A stretch of 64,000 nt of DNA from Dromiciops gliroides. Its lineage: Eukaryota; Chordata; Mammalia; Microbiotheria; Microbiotheriidae. The translations under genes and the position numbers were made by a program. Of this stretch, positions 1 through 10,200 are shown one piece after another. The DNA lies in contig NC_057864.1 in assembly GCF_019393635.1 (NCBI RefSeq), positions 474,876,617 through 474,940,616 of the forward strand, read 5' to 3'. The notes under the pieces are model-generated. The model saw only the letters and a list, made by a program, of their open reading frames with translations. It made no database searches and was not told where the DNA came from. Position 1 is the first letter of the stretch, and every line of letters begins with the position of its first letter.

Positions 1-671
1 GAAGGTGGGAGGGCACCCACACCCGGTTCATTCATGCTCAAGAACGGAAGGAAAAACCTAGCAGGAAGCAGGGTGCAGACACAAAGAACGGGAGGGAAGG
101 GGCCCCTGGATCAGAGAGTCCAATCAGAGGGACCCAAAAAGCAGTTTCTTCACCAGCAAAATGAGGACGATAGTTAAGGCCTCAGGTGCTGCTAGAAAAG
201 AGGTCTTGGGTTGTTTGTGTGTGTGTGTTCTCCCTGAGAAGCCCCTGACGGTGAAGATGGGGGAGCCAGGAGGGGTTCACCAGGCAGAGGCAAGGCCCCA
301 CTCCCCGAAGGCAAAGAGACCCAGAAACTGAGTGAGGAGAAACTGATCATTGATGGAGGCGGGTCTGAGGCCGAGGAGGGAGCGACAAAGGAAGAAAGGG
401 TTGGGGCTTGTTTGTAAGGGAGCCCGGAGTCTGTGTTCACCCCGGGGGTGGTGTTGTTCAGTCCCGGCCAACTCTGCGTGACCCCATTTGGGGCTTTCCT
501 GGCCAAGATGCTGGACAGATGAGGAAACTGAGGCAGACAGGGTGCCGTGACTGGCCCAGTGTCACACAGCTAGAAAACGTATGGAGTTGGATTTGAACTC
601 GCCAAGATGAGTCCTCCCAACTTCGGGCCACCCATAAGCCCCTCCCTGAATCGGTCCCTACCACTCCCTCC

Positions 672-835
672 CCTCATTTGGCCCCGCCCTACTCTTAGCC
701 AGGCTCGTTAGTTTCATGCCTCACTGGTCATTTTCTCCAGTGGCCCCGCCCCATCTTAGCCCCGCCTTTCACTGGTCATACCTAGTAGTTTCACGCCTCA
801 TTGGTCCTTCCCTCCCGTGGCCCCGCCCCTCCACT
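672..835. repeat. Imperfect tandem repeat with GC boxes and ATTGG/ACTGG words in RCC1L intron 1
   Basis: About two complete units and part of a third repeat with a period near 80 bp. Each unit has GGCCCCGCCC (Sp/KLF GC box), a TTAGCC word, TAGTTTCAYGCCTCA and a TGGTC word. The block sits immediately downstream of exon 1 and could extend the promoter. The units have diverged, so the duplication is not recent. The rest of 1-860 is RCC1L intron 1 with nothing else recognised apart from a MIR-like stretch at 480-600. Confidence 0.6.
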
Positions 836-860
836 CCCCGGCCCCGTCCCCGCTCCTCAC

Positions 861-1196
861 CCGGGCGTCCAGCTCCAGGCGGTAGGGCACCGGCTGGATG
901 GCGCGGGGCTTGCGGCCGGCGGCGGGCCCGTCGGCGCTGGGCTGCACGAAGCTGGGCACGCCCAGCGCGCCCGTATACGAGAAGCCCCACGTGAAGATAC
1001 GGTCCGCGCGACGAGCTCGCTCGCCCACGTACTGGAACACGGGGACTTGGGCCTCGGCCTCGGCTGCCTCCCGTCGGCTCCGAGACTTCTCAGCTGCGGT
1101 CCAATGCGTCCTTAGCAACGGGCCCGCGCGCCCTGGCGACAGCGGCCCCACGCGCCGCGCCCACACGCACACTCCTCTCCACGCCGCCCCCGCCAT
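861..1196 (-). CDS. RCC1L: RCC1L (WBSCR16) exon 1, N-terminal part of the mitochondrial RCC1-like protein
   Basis: This exon encodes the first 112 residues of RCC1-like protein, a seven-bladed beta-propeller protein that works in mitochondria (mitoribosome and 16S rRNA biology in the literature). The start is ATG at 1196-1194. The arginine-rich N-terminus (MAGAAWRGVCVWARR...) fits a mitochondrial presequence. It is followed by HWTAAEKSRSRREAAEAEAQ, QYVGERARRADRIFTWGFS, GALGVPSFVQPS and IQPVPYRLELD, which match my recollection of human RCC1L nearly residue for residue. The exon ends in CGG at 861 and the donor GTGAGG starts at 860, giving phase 0. The remaining exons, including nearly all the RCC1 blades, lie beyond the left edge. 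The frame stays open upstream to an ATG at 1352, but homology begins at 1196, so I chose that start. Confidence 0.93.
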
Positions 1197-1420
1197 CAGC
1201 GTCTTCGCAGGCCTCCCGCTTGGGGCGCCGCCATCTTGGGAGACCTCTGCCCTCTCTGTTGGTGTCCGCTTTTCCGTTTCCGGTGCGGAAAGCCCTTGTC
1301 GGCCATGTCTCATATGGGCGGAAGCGGGAGTGGCGTCATTGTAGGGTTTCATAACCTATGGCCCCAGCCAATCAGCGTAATCCGAGGGTGTTCCTCGCTG
1401 CCCGGCGCATGGCAAATACC
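1197..1420 (-). promoter_or_regulatory. RCC1L: RCC1L CpG-island promoter and 5' UTR
   Basis: The sequence upstream of the RCC1L start is rich in CpG and GC. Read on the minus strand it has AAGATGGCGGC (1228-1238), a YY1-type site about 30 bases before the ATG. It also has an ETS-like CCGGAAAC near 1275-1285, a TGACGCCA half-CRE-like word at 1332-1339 and an inverted CCAAT box (CCAATC on plus, 1368-1373). No TATA box is apparent. This is the usual make-up of a housekeeping promoter. The transcription start is not determined; a position between the YY1 word and the CCAAT box is likely. Confidence 0.7.
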
Positions 1421-1499
1421 CATTTAGTGAGAGCGCGACGTCGCCCCGCCCACTCACCCAGGCGCATGCTCAGAATAGACAGTGCTGGACGGGGTGCGG

Positions 1500-1800
1500 A
1501 GGGAAAGTATGGGACGAGAGTTCGAATCCCACCCCTAACGCTTTAATCCCCTAATGTAAAACGGAGGATAGACAAACCCTTTTGACGTGAACGAGAATTG
1601 ACTCTAAGGCCTCCATGCCCACTCCCTTCCTTACCTTCTCCCCCACCCCCGTTCAGCCTCCTTTTTATTCGATCGTCCCCCATTAAAATGTAAACTCCTT
1701 GAGGGCAGGGCCTGGTTTTTGCTTCTACCTGTAATCCCAGCATTTAGTGAGTGCCCGGCACACAGTAAGTGCTTAATAAATGCTTCTTGCCTTCTTGAGG
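1500..1800 (+). repeat. MIR fragment and L2 3' end
   Basis: At 1500-1575 a SINE B-box-like word (GTTCGAATCCCAC) is followed by TGTAAAACGGAGG, as in a deleted MIR. At 1680-1800 the text TGTAAACTCCTTGAGGGCAG, CCCAGCATTTAG, CACAGTAAGTGCTTAATAAA is the characteristic L2 LINE 3' end in plus orientation. Confidence 0.7.
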
Positions 1801-1899
1801 GAAATAGAGAAGTTAGAGGGAGGTGTGACTTTGGGGGGAAGAAGGTGGATGTGAGATAGATCCCATTGGACTCTGAAGATCTAATGGGTGGAGATGGGA

Positions 1900-2165
1900 G
1901 ACGAGTTATAGGATGGAGTTGAGAACAGGACATGCCTTTACCTTCTCTGGTCTAGTTTCCTCATCTGTAAAGAAGAGGGTTAGACTCAGACGACCTTGGA
2001 GGACCTTTCCAGCCTCACAACCCCTACTAAAGAAAGAGCACTTGGCTCCAATCCCCCCTTTGACACTTGTTACATGGATGGCTTTGCATCTCTGGGCCTC
2101 GGCTTCTCCCTCTGTAAAATAAGAGGGTTGGACTTCATGGCCTCAGGTGAGTTCTGGCTCTAGAT
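1900..2165 (+). repeat. Two MIR-type SINE 3' halves
   Basis: TTTCCTCATCTGTAAAGAAG (about 1960) and CTTCTCCCTCTGTAAAATAA (about 2104) are each followed by a GGTTGGACT-type tail. This is the conserved 3' half of MIR/Ther1-type SINEs in plus orientation. Confidence 0.6.
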
Positions 2166-2284
2166 AATCCTGAGCTTTATGACCAAATGGCCTGGGGCAG
2201 TGACCACCTCCTATCAGTGCTGTGACCCCCACCCCGGGCAGCTGGAAGTCAATGAAGTAGGGTGTGCAACTTCACATACATGAT

Positions 2285-2700
2285 ATATCACTGGATATTG
2301 GGGGAGATTTGAATGCTTCGTTCAGTCATTCCCCAATGGATGGCATCCTCTGCCACCACTGAAAGAGCTGCTATAAATATTCTTGTATGCATGAATCCAT
2401 TTCCTTTTTTTTTTTTTCTCTCCTTGGAGTAGAGACCTAGCAGTGGTATCACTGAGGGAAAGGGTATATATGCACAGTGGTAACTTTCTGCACGTAGTTC
2501 CAACTTGCTTTTCAGAATGGCCATACCAGTTTACAACTCCACCAACAATGCACAAGTAAACCTGTTTTCCCACAGCCTCTCCAGTGTTGGTCATTTTCCC
2601 CTTTTGTCATCTTTTTCAGTCTGATAGGTGTCAGGTGAAACTTCAAAGTTGCTCTAATTTGCATTTCTCCAGTTGCTGTCAATTTAAAGCTTTGTAAAAA
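2285..2700 (-). mobile_element. L1 3'-end fragment
   Basis: On plus this reads TCATTCCCCAATGGATGG, CTGCTATAAATATTCTTGTA and CCACAGCCTCTCCAGTGTTGG. This is the reverse complement of the marsupial L1 ORF2 tail and 3' UTR also seen at 33.0-33.9 kb. Old and diverged. Confidence 0.7.
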
Positions 2701-3059
2701 ATATTATTAACAGCTTGGATTTCTTCCTTTGAAAACAGCCTATTTATACCCTTTGACTATCAACTCTGGGGAAATGGCTCTGGGGCCTCTGGCCATTTGG
2801 GTTGTACAGTGACTGACAATGGCTATTTTATGTCTGTCCTCATTGATATGGTTTTCTCTCTTTTACTCCCCATGAAAAAGTCAACTTTAATAGCTTACTT
2901 TGGACTTATATCTTTCTCCAAAGAGTTCAGATGCTTTACAGGCAATTCCAATTGATCCCTACAACATCCCAGTGACGTAAGTAAGGAATATACAAGACAG
3001 GGAGAATGAACAAAGCACAGAGATTAAGTTCCAGCTTGCCCAAAGTCACCTAGTTAATT

Positions 3060-3200
3060 TACTGTGGAGCAGCTTTTCTCGTGGTAGCCAAAACTTGGAA
3101 ACGAAATGACTGACCTCCTATTGGGGAACAGCTAAAGAAACTGTGATATATGGTTGCAATAGAATGTTATTGTGCCCTGAAAAAGAATGGAATGGGTGTG
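3060..3200 (+). mobile_element. L1/HAL1 3'-end fragment
   Basis: The motif ATTGGGGAACAGCTAAAGAAA, then TGGTTGCAATAGAATGTTATTG, matches the 3' segment of the HAL1-like element at 16.78-16.86 kb and the L1 end at 46.1 kb. Plus orientation, short and diverged. Confidence 0.55.
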
Positions 3201-3399
3201 AATGAGAGGAACCATTGTTCCATCCACTCCCTTAGAAAGGGTTCAGAGTTTCTATTTGGATCTTGGCCATGAGGTGTCAGCAGTGAGACAGCACCAGGGA
3301 GGGGATGAGCCCAGCCTTCTCTAGAAGGCACAGAAAACAAGGGGACTATGAGATCAGCTATGGAGGCTCATGGTTAGAAGGAGCAAGAGTAAGAGAAGT

Positions 3400-3830
3400 C
3401 TCCACCCTGTCTCAGATCTTGCCAAATCATCCTTCAAAGCATATTCCACCACCTCCAAAAAGCCTTCCCTGACCACTCTGGCTAGAAATGATGCAGTAGG
3501 GGGCAGCTAGGTGGCACGGTGGATAGAGCACCAGCCCTGGAGTTAGCAGTACCTGAGTTCAAATCTGGCCTCAGACCCGTAACACTTACTAGCTGTGTGA
3601 CTTTGGGCAAGTCACTCAACCCCAATTGCCTCACTTTAAAAAAAAAAAGAAAAGAAATGATGCAGTAGGATTTACCACTTGGGTCATTCATGGAACACTG
3701 AGGCACAGCCTAAATCTAAGTTAGGTTTCCATGTGGACCGGACTGGAGGTGGGGACTTTCTCTGGCTTCAATCTCCAATGCTTAGCACAATGCTTGCTCA
3801 TAGTAAATGCTTGATAAATGTTCTATCCAA
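3400..3830 (+). mobile_element. L2 LINE 3' end, split by a SINE
   Basis: Left part: CCTTCCCTGACCACTCTGGC. Right part: AATGCTTAGCACAATGCTTG and AGTAAATGCTTGATAAATG. Both are L2 3'-end text in one orientation, interrupted by the SINE at 3501-3653. Confidence 0.7.
3501..3653 (+). mobile_element. tRNA-like marsupial SINE with target-site duplication
   Basis: Starts GGGCAGCTAGGTGGCACGG, has the B-box region GAGTTCAAATCTGG and TAGCTGTGTGACTTTGGGCA, and ends in an A-rich tail. It is flanked by direct repeats of AAATGATGCAGTAGG at 3486-3500 and 3655-3669, so the insertion boundaries are sharp. Confidence 0.9.
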
Positions 3831-4180
3831 CTATCCATCTGCCTGTCTTTCTATCTTTCTTTCAATCTATTTCTATCTTTGTATCTATCCATCTATTTAT
3901 CTGTATTTATCTGCCTATTTTTGTATCCATCTATCTATATTTCTATCTTTTGATCAATCTGTCTACCCATCTATATATTTCTATGTATCTATCTTATCAA
4001 TCTATTGATCTGTCTTTTTATTAATCTCTTTCCGTTGGCCTATCCATCAATCTACTTCTTTCTATTGATCGATCATTTTCTTTATCTATATAGCGTTGCA
4101 TCTATTGCTCTATCTATTGAGTTATCCTTCTGCCAATCTATACCCAGCCATCTATCCATCCATCCATCCATCCATCTCCT
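3818..4180. repeat. Degenerate ATCT/ATCC tetranucleotide microsatellite
   Basis: Roughly 360 bp of imperfect CTAT/ATCT/CATC tetramers, ending in a cleaner (ATCC)n run at 4155-4176. The repeated I/Y/S/L peptides read through it are artefacts of the repeat. Confidence 0.85.
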
Positions 4181-4599
4181 GCACTGCTCACTTAGAAAAT
4201 ATTTGTTGTTCGGAGGCCTTTCACACAAGAATGTGGGGGTGGGCTGGAAAGTGCTACAGGCTTGGGGGATATGCTTCTATCTAGCTGCTGGTAGTTGGGG
4301 AAGGAGCTGGATAATCAGCTGCCCCAGGCTAAACTAGCAAGGGTTCCCTGAAGCCTGATTGTTGTAGAGGGAAACCAGCCAGGGCATAGCCTGGGGCTTT
4401 AAACAAGTGGGCCCAGAGGGGTCAAGAGGCTCTGACTAGTGGCCCCAATAGACAGTGGTACTTGTCAGTCCATTGTCCCTCGGGCTGGACAGGAAGTCAG
4501 AACTGGCCATTCCTCTGAGTGTGTGGGTGGAGGTCACTAGTTTTCCTGTCAACCTGTTTCCCAGAAGACTGAAGAAATGATAAGGAAGTAGGAGGAAAA

Positions 4600-4660
4600 G
4601 GAGCAGAGTGTGCATTTATATAGCACCTAGTGTGTACCAGGTACTGCACTAGGTGCTTTT
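4600..4660 (-). repeat. MIR-type SINE, left part (right part 8397-8590)
   Basis: The text TATATAGCACCTAGTGTGTA leads into CACTAGGTGCTTTT. The same SINE resumes at 8397 with the duplicated CACTAGGTGCTTTT, then GCTGAGGAAACAG and GGATTTGAACTCAGGTC. The HAL1-like element lies between the two parts. Confidence 0.75.
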
Positions 4661-5935
4661 TTTTTAATTGAATAGAATTTTATTTTTCAAAATATATGTA
4701 AAAACAGATTTTAATATCAATTTTTTTAAAACTTTGTGTTCCAACTTCTCTTCCTCCTCCATTCCCACCCCCAATCCACTAGAATTCAAGCATTTCAAAA
4801 TAAATTATACATGAGTAGTCATGGAAAACATCCCCACATTAGCTAGGTTGTGAGAGAAAATAGTCAAAAAAACCCAAAACTTCCGATTGAGGAATTGTCA
4901 AAGAGGAGGAAAAAAAATAGAAAAAAAAAATGTGTTTCCATCTGTTTTCAGATACTATCAGTTCTTTCTCTGTAGATGGGTTGCCATTTTCATAAGTCCT
5001 TCAGGGTTATATTGGACCATTGCCTTGCTGAAAATAACCACATGCTTCCCAGCAGATCATCTTACACTATTGCTGTTATTTTGTATACAGTACATTTCAC
5101 TCTGCTTCAGTTCATGTAGGTCTTTCCATCATAACCTGTATATAGTACCTTAAACTTGACAGAGAATTTTCTTCATAATAGCCCAGCAAGGTAGGTACCA
5201 TACATTTTGCCATTATAATCGATCATCATAACTATTTCCCTCCATCCTATTCCCTTCCCATGATATTTACTCTATTTTCTATCTTCTTTTAACCTATTCC
5301 TCCTCAAAAGTGTTTTACTTCTAACTGTCCCCTCCCCTGCTCTGCCCTCCCTTTTTTTTACCCTTCCTTCCTTATCCTCTTCCCCTCCTACTTTACTGTA
5401 GGGTAAAATAGATTACTCCTCCCAATTGGGTGTGAATGTTATTCCCTCCTTGAGCCCACTCTGATGGGATTAAGGTCTTTGAGCTAATTCTGTGTTCTAA
5501 ATTTTCTTCCTCCCTCCCTCCCTCCTCAACTCTCCCTGTGACATCAAGCAATTCAATGTCATACTTGTGCAGTAATGCAGAACATCTTCACCTTCCTCGA
5601 AAGTGTTTTGCTTTTTACTGCTCTCTCCCCCAATCTGCCCTTCCCTCCTTCCCCTCTCCCCCTCTCCCTCCACCCCTTATCTCCTTTCCCCTCTCTCAGG
5701 GCAAAAATAGATTACTATACTTACTTGAGTATGTATGTTAGTCCTTCTTTAAGCCAATTCTGATGATATTAAGGTTCACTCACTCCTCAGTTCCTTCCCC
5801 CTCTTCCCCTCCCCTCCATAAGCTTTTTTCTTGTTTCCTTCATGTGAACTACCTCTCCCCAGACCATCTCTCCTCTTCCCCCTCCCCCAGTCTATTCCTC
5901 CTACACCTCAACCCTATTTTAAAGATGTCATCATG

Positions 5936-6048
5936 GGTTAGTTAGGTGGCACAATGGGCAATGCACCAGCCCTGGACCCAGAAAGCCCCAAACTCAAATC
6001 CGGCCCCAGACATAAGACACCCACCCTGTCTGCCCCACAAAGAACAAA
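5936..6048 (+). mobile_element. Diverged tRNA-like SINE
   Basis: TTAGTTAGGTGGCACAATGG, CACCAGCCCTGGACCCAG and AACTCAAATCCGGCC identify a diverged, 3'-shortened copy lying inside the HAL1-like element. Confidence 0.65.
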
Positions 6049-6230
6049 ACATAAATGCTTTACAGATATCATCCCTTTCTATTCAGTTCAGACCTGTGTC
6101 CTCTGTGAATTCCTAGCTAGTTCTTATGAGTTTGAAGTATTATCTTCCCATGTAGGAATATAAACAGTTTGATCTTCTAATATCCCTCATGAAGTCTTTT
6201 TCCTTTTTACCTTTTTATGCTTCTCCATGG

Positions 6231-6803
6231 TGTGAGATTGAAAATTGGATATTAGATCATAAATCTCCCCTCTTTAACCTTTCCCTTAATTTATCTCCCA
6301 GACTAGTAAATGGAAGAAGCTTCTGGTTTTCTAGTTAGAGCTTTTATTGTATGGTAGTCACAAGGTGATGTTGATTAGAAGGATAGGAAAGTAGAAATAC
6401 AATACAAATCGTCTTAAGTCTAAGCTTAGTCTATATTCCGTATAAAACTCACCAAAAGCTGAAGGCCACCTTTGGGGAGAGAGAGAGACCGTGTCAAGCG
6501 CGTGCTGCTGCTAACCGCGAGCCGGGCCCAGTCGAACTCTTGTCAGCATCAGCCTGTGCAGCGCAGTCAGGAGACCAGCAGAGCAGAAAAAAAAGTCTCC
6601 ACTTCCGTTCTCTCCTTGCCTTTTAAGCTCGCACCCCGGAAGTCGAGTGCATAGCAGGCAGTCTGACATGCGCAGCAGGCGGACTGGCGTGCGTAGCTCA
6701 TGCCATTGGTCTCCTCCCCGAAAGGGTGGTCCTTAAAAAAACTGGCGTCTTTCAGTTATCCTAACTGACTGTTAAAAAAACTTTCATATTTTTTTTTACC
6801 ACA
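6231..6803 (-). mobile_element. Solo LTR of a class I-like endogenous retrovirus
   Basis: A 573-bp unit runs TG...CA on the minus strand, from TGTGGTAA at 6803 to CTCACA at 6231. It has a promoter-like region, a CAATAAAAGC polyadenylation word (minus strand, near 6345) and a CpG-rich centre. It is flanked by the 4-bp duplication ATGG at 6227-6230 and 6804-6807, the size used by gammaretrovirus-type elements. The flanking HAL1 sequence is continuous across it. No internal viral region remains, so this is a fossil left by LTR-LTR recombination. Its 3' portion matches the end of the fragment at 47.8-47.93 kb. Confidence 0.8.
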
Positions 6804-7325
6804 ATGGTCTTGTATTTGAAAGTCAAATTTTCTATTGAGTTCAGATCTTTTCATAGCAAATGCCTGAAAGTCCTCTTTCTCATTGAAATTTCAATTTTTC
6901 CTCTGAAAGATTATGATTAGTTTTTCTGGGCACGTGATTTGGGGCTGTAGTCCCAGTTCCTTTGCCCTCTGGAATATCATATTCCATGCCCTCCAGTCCT
7001 TTAATGTAGAATCTGCTAGATCTTGCTTTATCCTTATTGGAGCTCCACAGTATTTGAATTCCTTCTTTTCTAGCTGCTTGCAATATTTTCTCCTTGACCT
7101 GGGAGCTCTGGAATTTGGCTATAATATTCCTGGAGGTTTTCCTTTTGGGATCTCTTTCAGGAGGTGATCAGTGGATTCTTTCAATTTCTCTTTTAGCTTC
7201 TGCTTCTAGAATATCAGGGCAATTTTCCCTCACAATCTCTTGGAGGATGGTGTCTAAACTCTTGTTTTGGTCATGGTTTTCAGGTAGTCCAGTGATTTTC
7301 AAATTATCTCTCCTAGATTTCTAGG

Positions 7326-7778
7326 TCAGCTGTTTTTCCAAGGAGATATTTCACCTTGCCCTCTATTTTTTTCATTCAATTGGATTTGCTTTACTATGTC
7401 TTGGTTTCTCATAAGGTCACTAGCTTCCATTTGTTCAATCCTAATTCTTAGGCAATTGTTTTCATCAGACAGTTTTTTAATCCCCTTTTCCATTTGGCTT
7501 TTCAAACTGTTGACTTTTTTCTCATGACTCTCCTGCATCACTCTCATTTCTCTTTCCATTCTTTCCTCCCTTTCTCTACATCTTCTTTCTATCTCTCCTA
7601 CTTTCTCTTCAAAGTCCCTTTTGAGAGCTTCCATGGCCTGAGACCAGTTCATATTTTTCTTGGAAGCTTTGGATGTTGGAGCTTTGACCCTGTTATTATC
7701 TTCTTCTGAGGTTGTATTGTGGTCTACCTTACCCCCAAAGAAGTTCTCGATGGTCTTCTGCTTTCTCTGTCTACTCAT
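7326..7778 (-). mobile_element. ORF1 N-terminal and coiled-coil part of the HAL1-like element
   Basis: An open stretch of 150 codons starts MSRQRKQKTIENFFGGK. From about residue 55 it forms a charged heptad-rich coiled coil (EALKRDFEEKVGEIERRC, MEKGIKKLSDENNCLRIRI), as in L1 ORF1p trimerisation domains. Homologous sequence continues in other frames to about 6880 (RKEGIQILWSSNKDKARS, RSSRFYIKGLEGMEYDI region), so the coding region is frame-disrupted after the coiled coil. Not a host gene. Confidence 0.8.
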
Positions 7779-8396
7779 TCTGGTTTACTGTTTCTTGGCT
7801 TTTTACTCCTTAAAGTGTAGTGCTGCTTCCCGGACACACCGTTCGTGCTACAGCGTGGCCCAGGGGGTGATTGGGCTTCTTCTCAGCCTGCCTGGCTTGT
7901 GAGTAATCACAGCCGCTTTCTCTTTGACCCGGAAACAGAAGCCTGATTGAGCTCTGATTCTCTATGGTTGGAAGCTCGGCGTGCTTTTGCCCCTCCCCCA
8001 CTAGGTCACTACCACTCGATTCAGCCCACTGGTTCAGACCCAGGGCGCTTTGCTCCAACTCCAGCAGGTACTGCCTCCACTTCACCCCGGTCTACCGCCG
8101 AACCCCCTCACCAGTCCGTGATCGGAGCCTCAGAAGCTGCCGGTGCTGAAGACTCTGACATGCGCTGGAAGCAGCGTCCCTGGCTGGGTCTGGACCGTGG
8201 GCTGAGCTGTTCAGCCTGATCAGCAGGTGATCAGAATTGCCCTCTTTTGTGGAGAAACAGTCTCACTCTGTTCTTATGTGCATTAGGCTGTTCTGGGTTT
8301 TGTTTTTTTACTGCATTATTTGGGCTTGAGTAGACGGGTTTATCTGGAGCTCGTGGGAGTCACAGCCTCTCCTCCGCCATCTTGGTTCTGCCCCCT

Positions 8397-8590
8397 CACT
8401 AGGTGCTTTTACAGATTTCTCATTGGATCCTCACGGGCATCCTGTGAGGTTGGTACTAAAATGATCCCTGTTTCACAGCTGAGGAAACAGGAACAGACGT
8501 TAAGTGAGTTGCCCACGGTCACAGGCTGGATTTGAACTCAGGTCTTTCTGACTTCAGGCCCAGTGCTCTACTCACTGTCCTACAAATGCC
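8397..8590 (-). repeat. MIR-type SINE, right part
   Basis: Continuation of the SINE at 4600-4660: TTTCACAGCTGAGGAAACAG, GTTGCCCACGGTCACAGG, GGATTTGAACTCAGGTC. This is the reverse complement of a MIR/Ther1 core and tRNA-like head. Confidence 0.75.
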
Positions 8591-8619
8591 TCAAGAATAC
8601 ACCTGATTTCCCTCACCAG

Positions 8620-9430
8620 TTTGGGCAGCACGTTTCCTCCCCATGAAGCAAGAGAATTGGAATAAATGACCCCTAAGCTCCTTTTGGGCCTCTGCATCCT
8701 ACAATTCTAGGAGTGGGTGGGCTCCAAGGCCCCTTCCCACCCTGACTTTTTTGTGGTTCTATGATATGTGTGGGCAAGAGGGTAGAGAATGCCAGGACGC
8801 GAGGGCTCTGGTCCAGGGGAGGCTCACCCCCCAGGTCAGAGCGGGGAGACATGAGCTGAGATTCTGTCTGTAAGTGAAAGGTCTAAAGAGGTGAATTCAT
8901 CATCTCCCTGAGACATCCCAGCCTGGGGTCACATCCTGCCTCTGACCCGTCCTGACCGGGTGAAGTCACCCTCTCAGTGCTCTCTCTGGATTCTAAGAGG
9001 CAGAGTGGGGGCCAACCTGTGTTGGTGGAGAGAGCTTCCTCATCTGGGAGTTCCCTGTAGCAATGAAACTGCAAGTCTGGTTCCCCGCCCAAAACAAAAG
9101 CATGGAAGCTGCTGGGCATAGTGGGAAGAGCTGGGAGCCAGGGGTCTGGTCCCCATCCCCCATGAAACAGCTCCTCCTGGGTGCCCTTAATCGCAGCATC
9201 TTGTGACTCTCCCTGTCCCCTCACTTCCCCCACCCCGTTAGTCACAAGTTTGGTTTGGTTTGGTTGTTAATACTCCCTTTGCCTCTCTCTGTTATGATGC
9301 TCCCTCCTCTCTAGCCTCACTGCCCAGCTAGCTCAGGCCTTTATCGCCACTCCCCCACAGGGCTATCACAAGAGCCACCCCAGTCTCCTTAGCTCCGGTC
9401 AGCCATACCCCACCTCTAGCCTTTGCCTCT
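8620..9430. other. Intergenic stretch, little recognised
   Basis: A MIR-like tail (GAATTGGAATAAATGACCCC...) is at 8640-8720. From 8760 to 9240 there is no recognisable gene, and no open reading frame with known protein features. A short GGTTTGGTTT run is at 9250-9264. Confidence 0.5.
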
Positions 9431-9990
9431 GATGTTCCAGCCAATAGAACTGGCCTCCTTCGGACCACCCTCCCCTTCTCAAAATCCTGCCAACTCAACC
9501 CAAGAGCCCCTCTGTCCACACAAGATCTCATGGGCCAAAAGTCAGTTATTTGTCCTCCTGATTCCCCTTCATGGGGAGTCTTCCTACACCCCCCCCCCCC
9601 ATCTACTCTAGGGACACAGGCCCTGCCATTCCTTCCACATAATACTCCATTATCCAACATGGGACCTTCACACTGGCTTTCCCCCATGCCTGGAGCTTTC
9701 TCCCTGATCTCCACCTCCTGACTTCCCTCAAGTCTCAGCCAAAGGCCTCCCTGCTGCAAGAAACCTTTCCTAGTCCTACTTAACCTTGGGCCCTTTCCTC
9801 TGGGACTGCCCCCAGTCAATCCCATTGTCCATGCCTTGTTTGTGTGCAGTTGTTTGCACATTATCTCCCCCTTAGATTGTAAGCTCCCCGAGGGCAGGAA
9901 CTGTCTTGCCTCATTTTGTATCCCCAGGATTTAGCACAGTACCTGGGACATAGTAGACACACACTTAACAAATGCTTGTTAGCTTGACCA
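9430..9990 (+). mobile_element. L2 LINE 3' end
   Basis: The text reads CTCAAGTCTCAGCCAAAGG, GATTGTAAGCTCCCCGAGGG, GTATCCCCAGGATTTAGCA and ACTTAACAAATGCTTGTTAG. This is a long, fairly well-preserved L2 3' end in plus orientation, with a C10 run at 9591-9600. Confidence 0.8.
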
Positions 9991-10200
9991 TTGAACTTGT
10001 TTGTCATATTCTCCCTCATCACCCACCCAGGCTGTGCCTGCAATGAGCTCCCCCCTCAGCCCTGCCTTTCCTTCAAGGCTTAGCAGTGTTATCTCCTCCA
10101 GGAAGCCTTCCCTCATTCCCCCTGTTTTAAGAGTTCTCTTCCTTGCCTCAGTTTTCCTGGTCTATGTATTTGTATTCCTTGTAGTGGGGTCTAATCTCTC
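9990..10200 (+). mobile_element. Second L2 fragment
   Basis: CCTTTCCTTCAAGGCTTAGC and CCAGGAAGCCTTCCCTCATT are L2-type 3' sequence, followed by TCTATGTATTTGTATTCC. It abuts the previous L2 copy. Confidence 0.6.

Larger units (their letters stand above)
4661..8396 (-). mobile_element. HAL1-like LINE (L1 5' UTR and ORF1, no ORF2)
   Basis: Read on the minus strand it begins GGGGGCAGAACCAAGATGGC at 8396, the canonical start of a marsupial L1 5' UTR. A GC-rich 5' UTR follows, then an ORF1 from 7778, a purine-rich 3' UTR and a poly(A) (poly-T on plus at 4657-4665). CACTAGGTGCTTTT is duplicated at 4647-4660 and 8397-8410, so both ends are intact. After removing the inserted LTR (6231-6803) and a SINE, only about 3.0 kb is left, with no reverse-transcriptase motifs. 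It is therefore L1-like without ORF2, the arrangement of half-L1 (HAL1) elements. An internally deleted L1 is the alternative. Confidence 0.8.

Noticed and set aside
1480-1540. tRNA-like B box (GTTCGAATCCCAC)
   Set aside because: No A box, acceptor stem or cloverleaf around it. The following TGTAAAACGG fits a deleted MIR.
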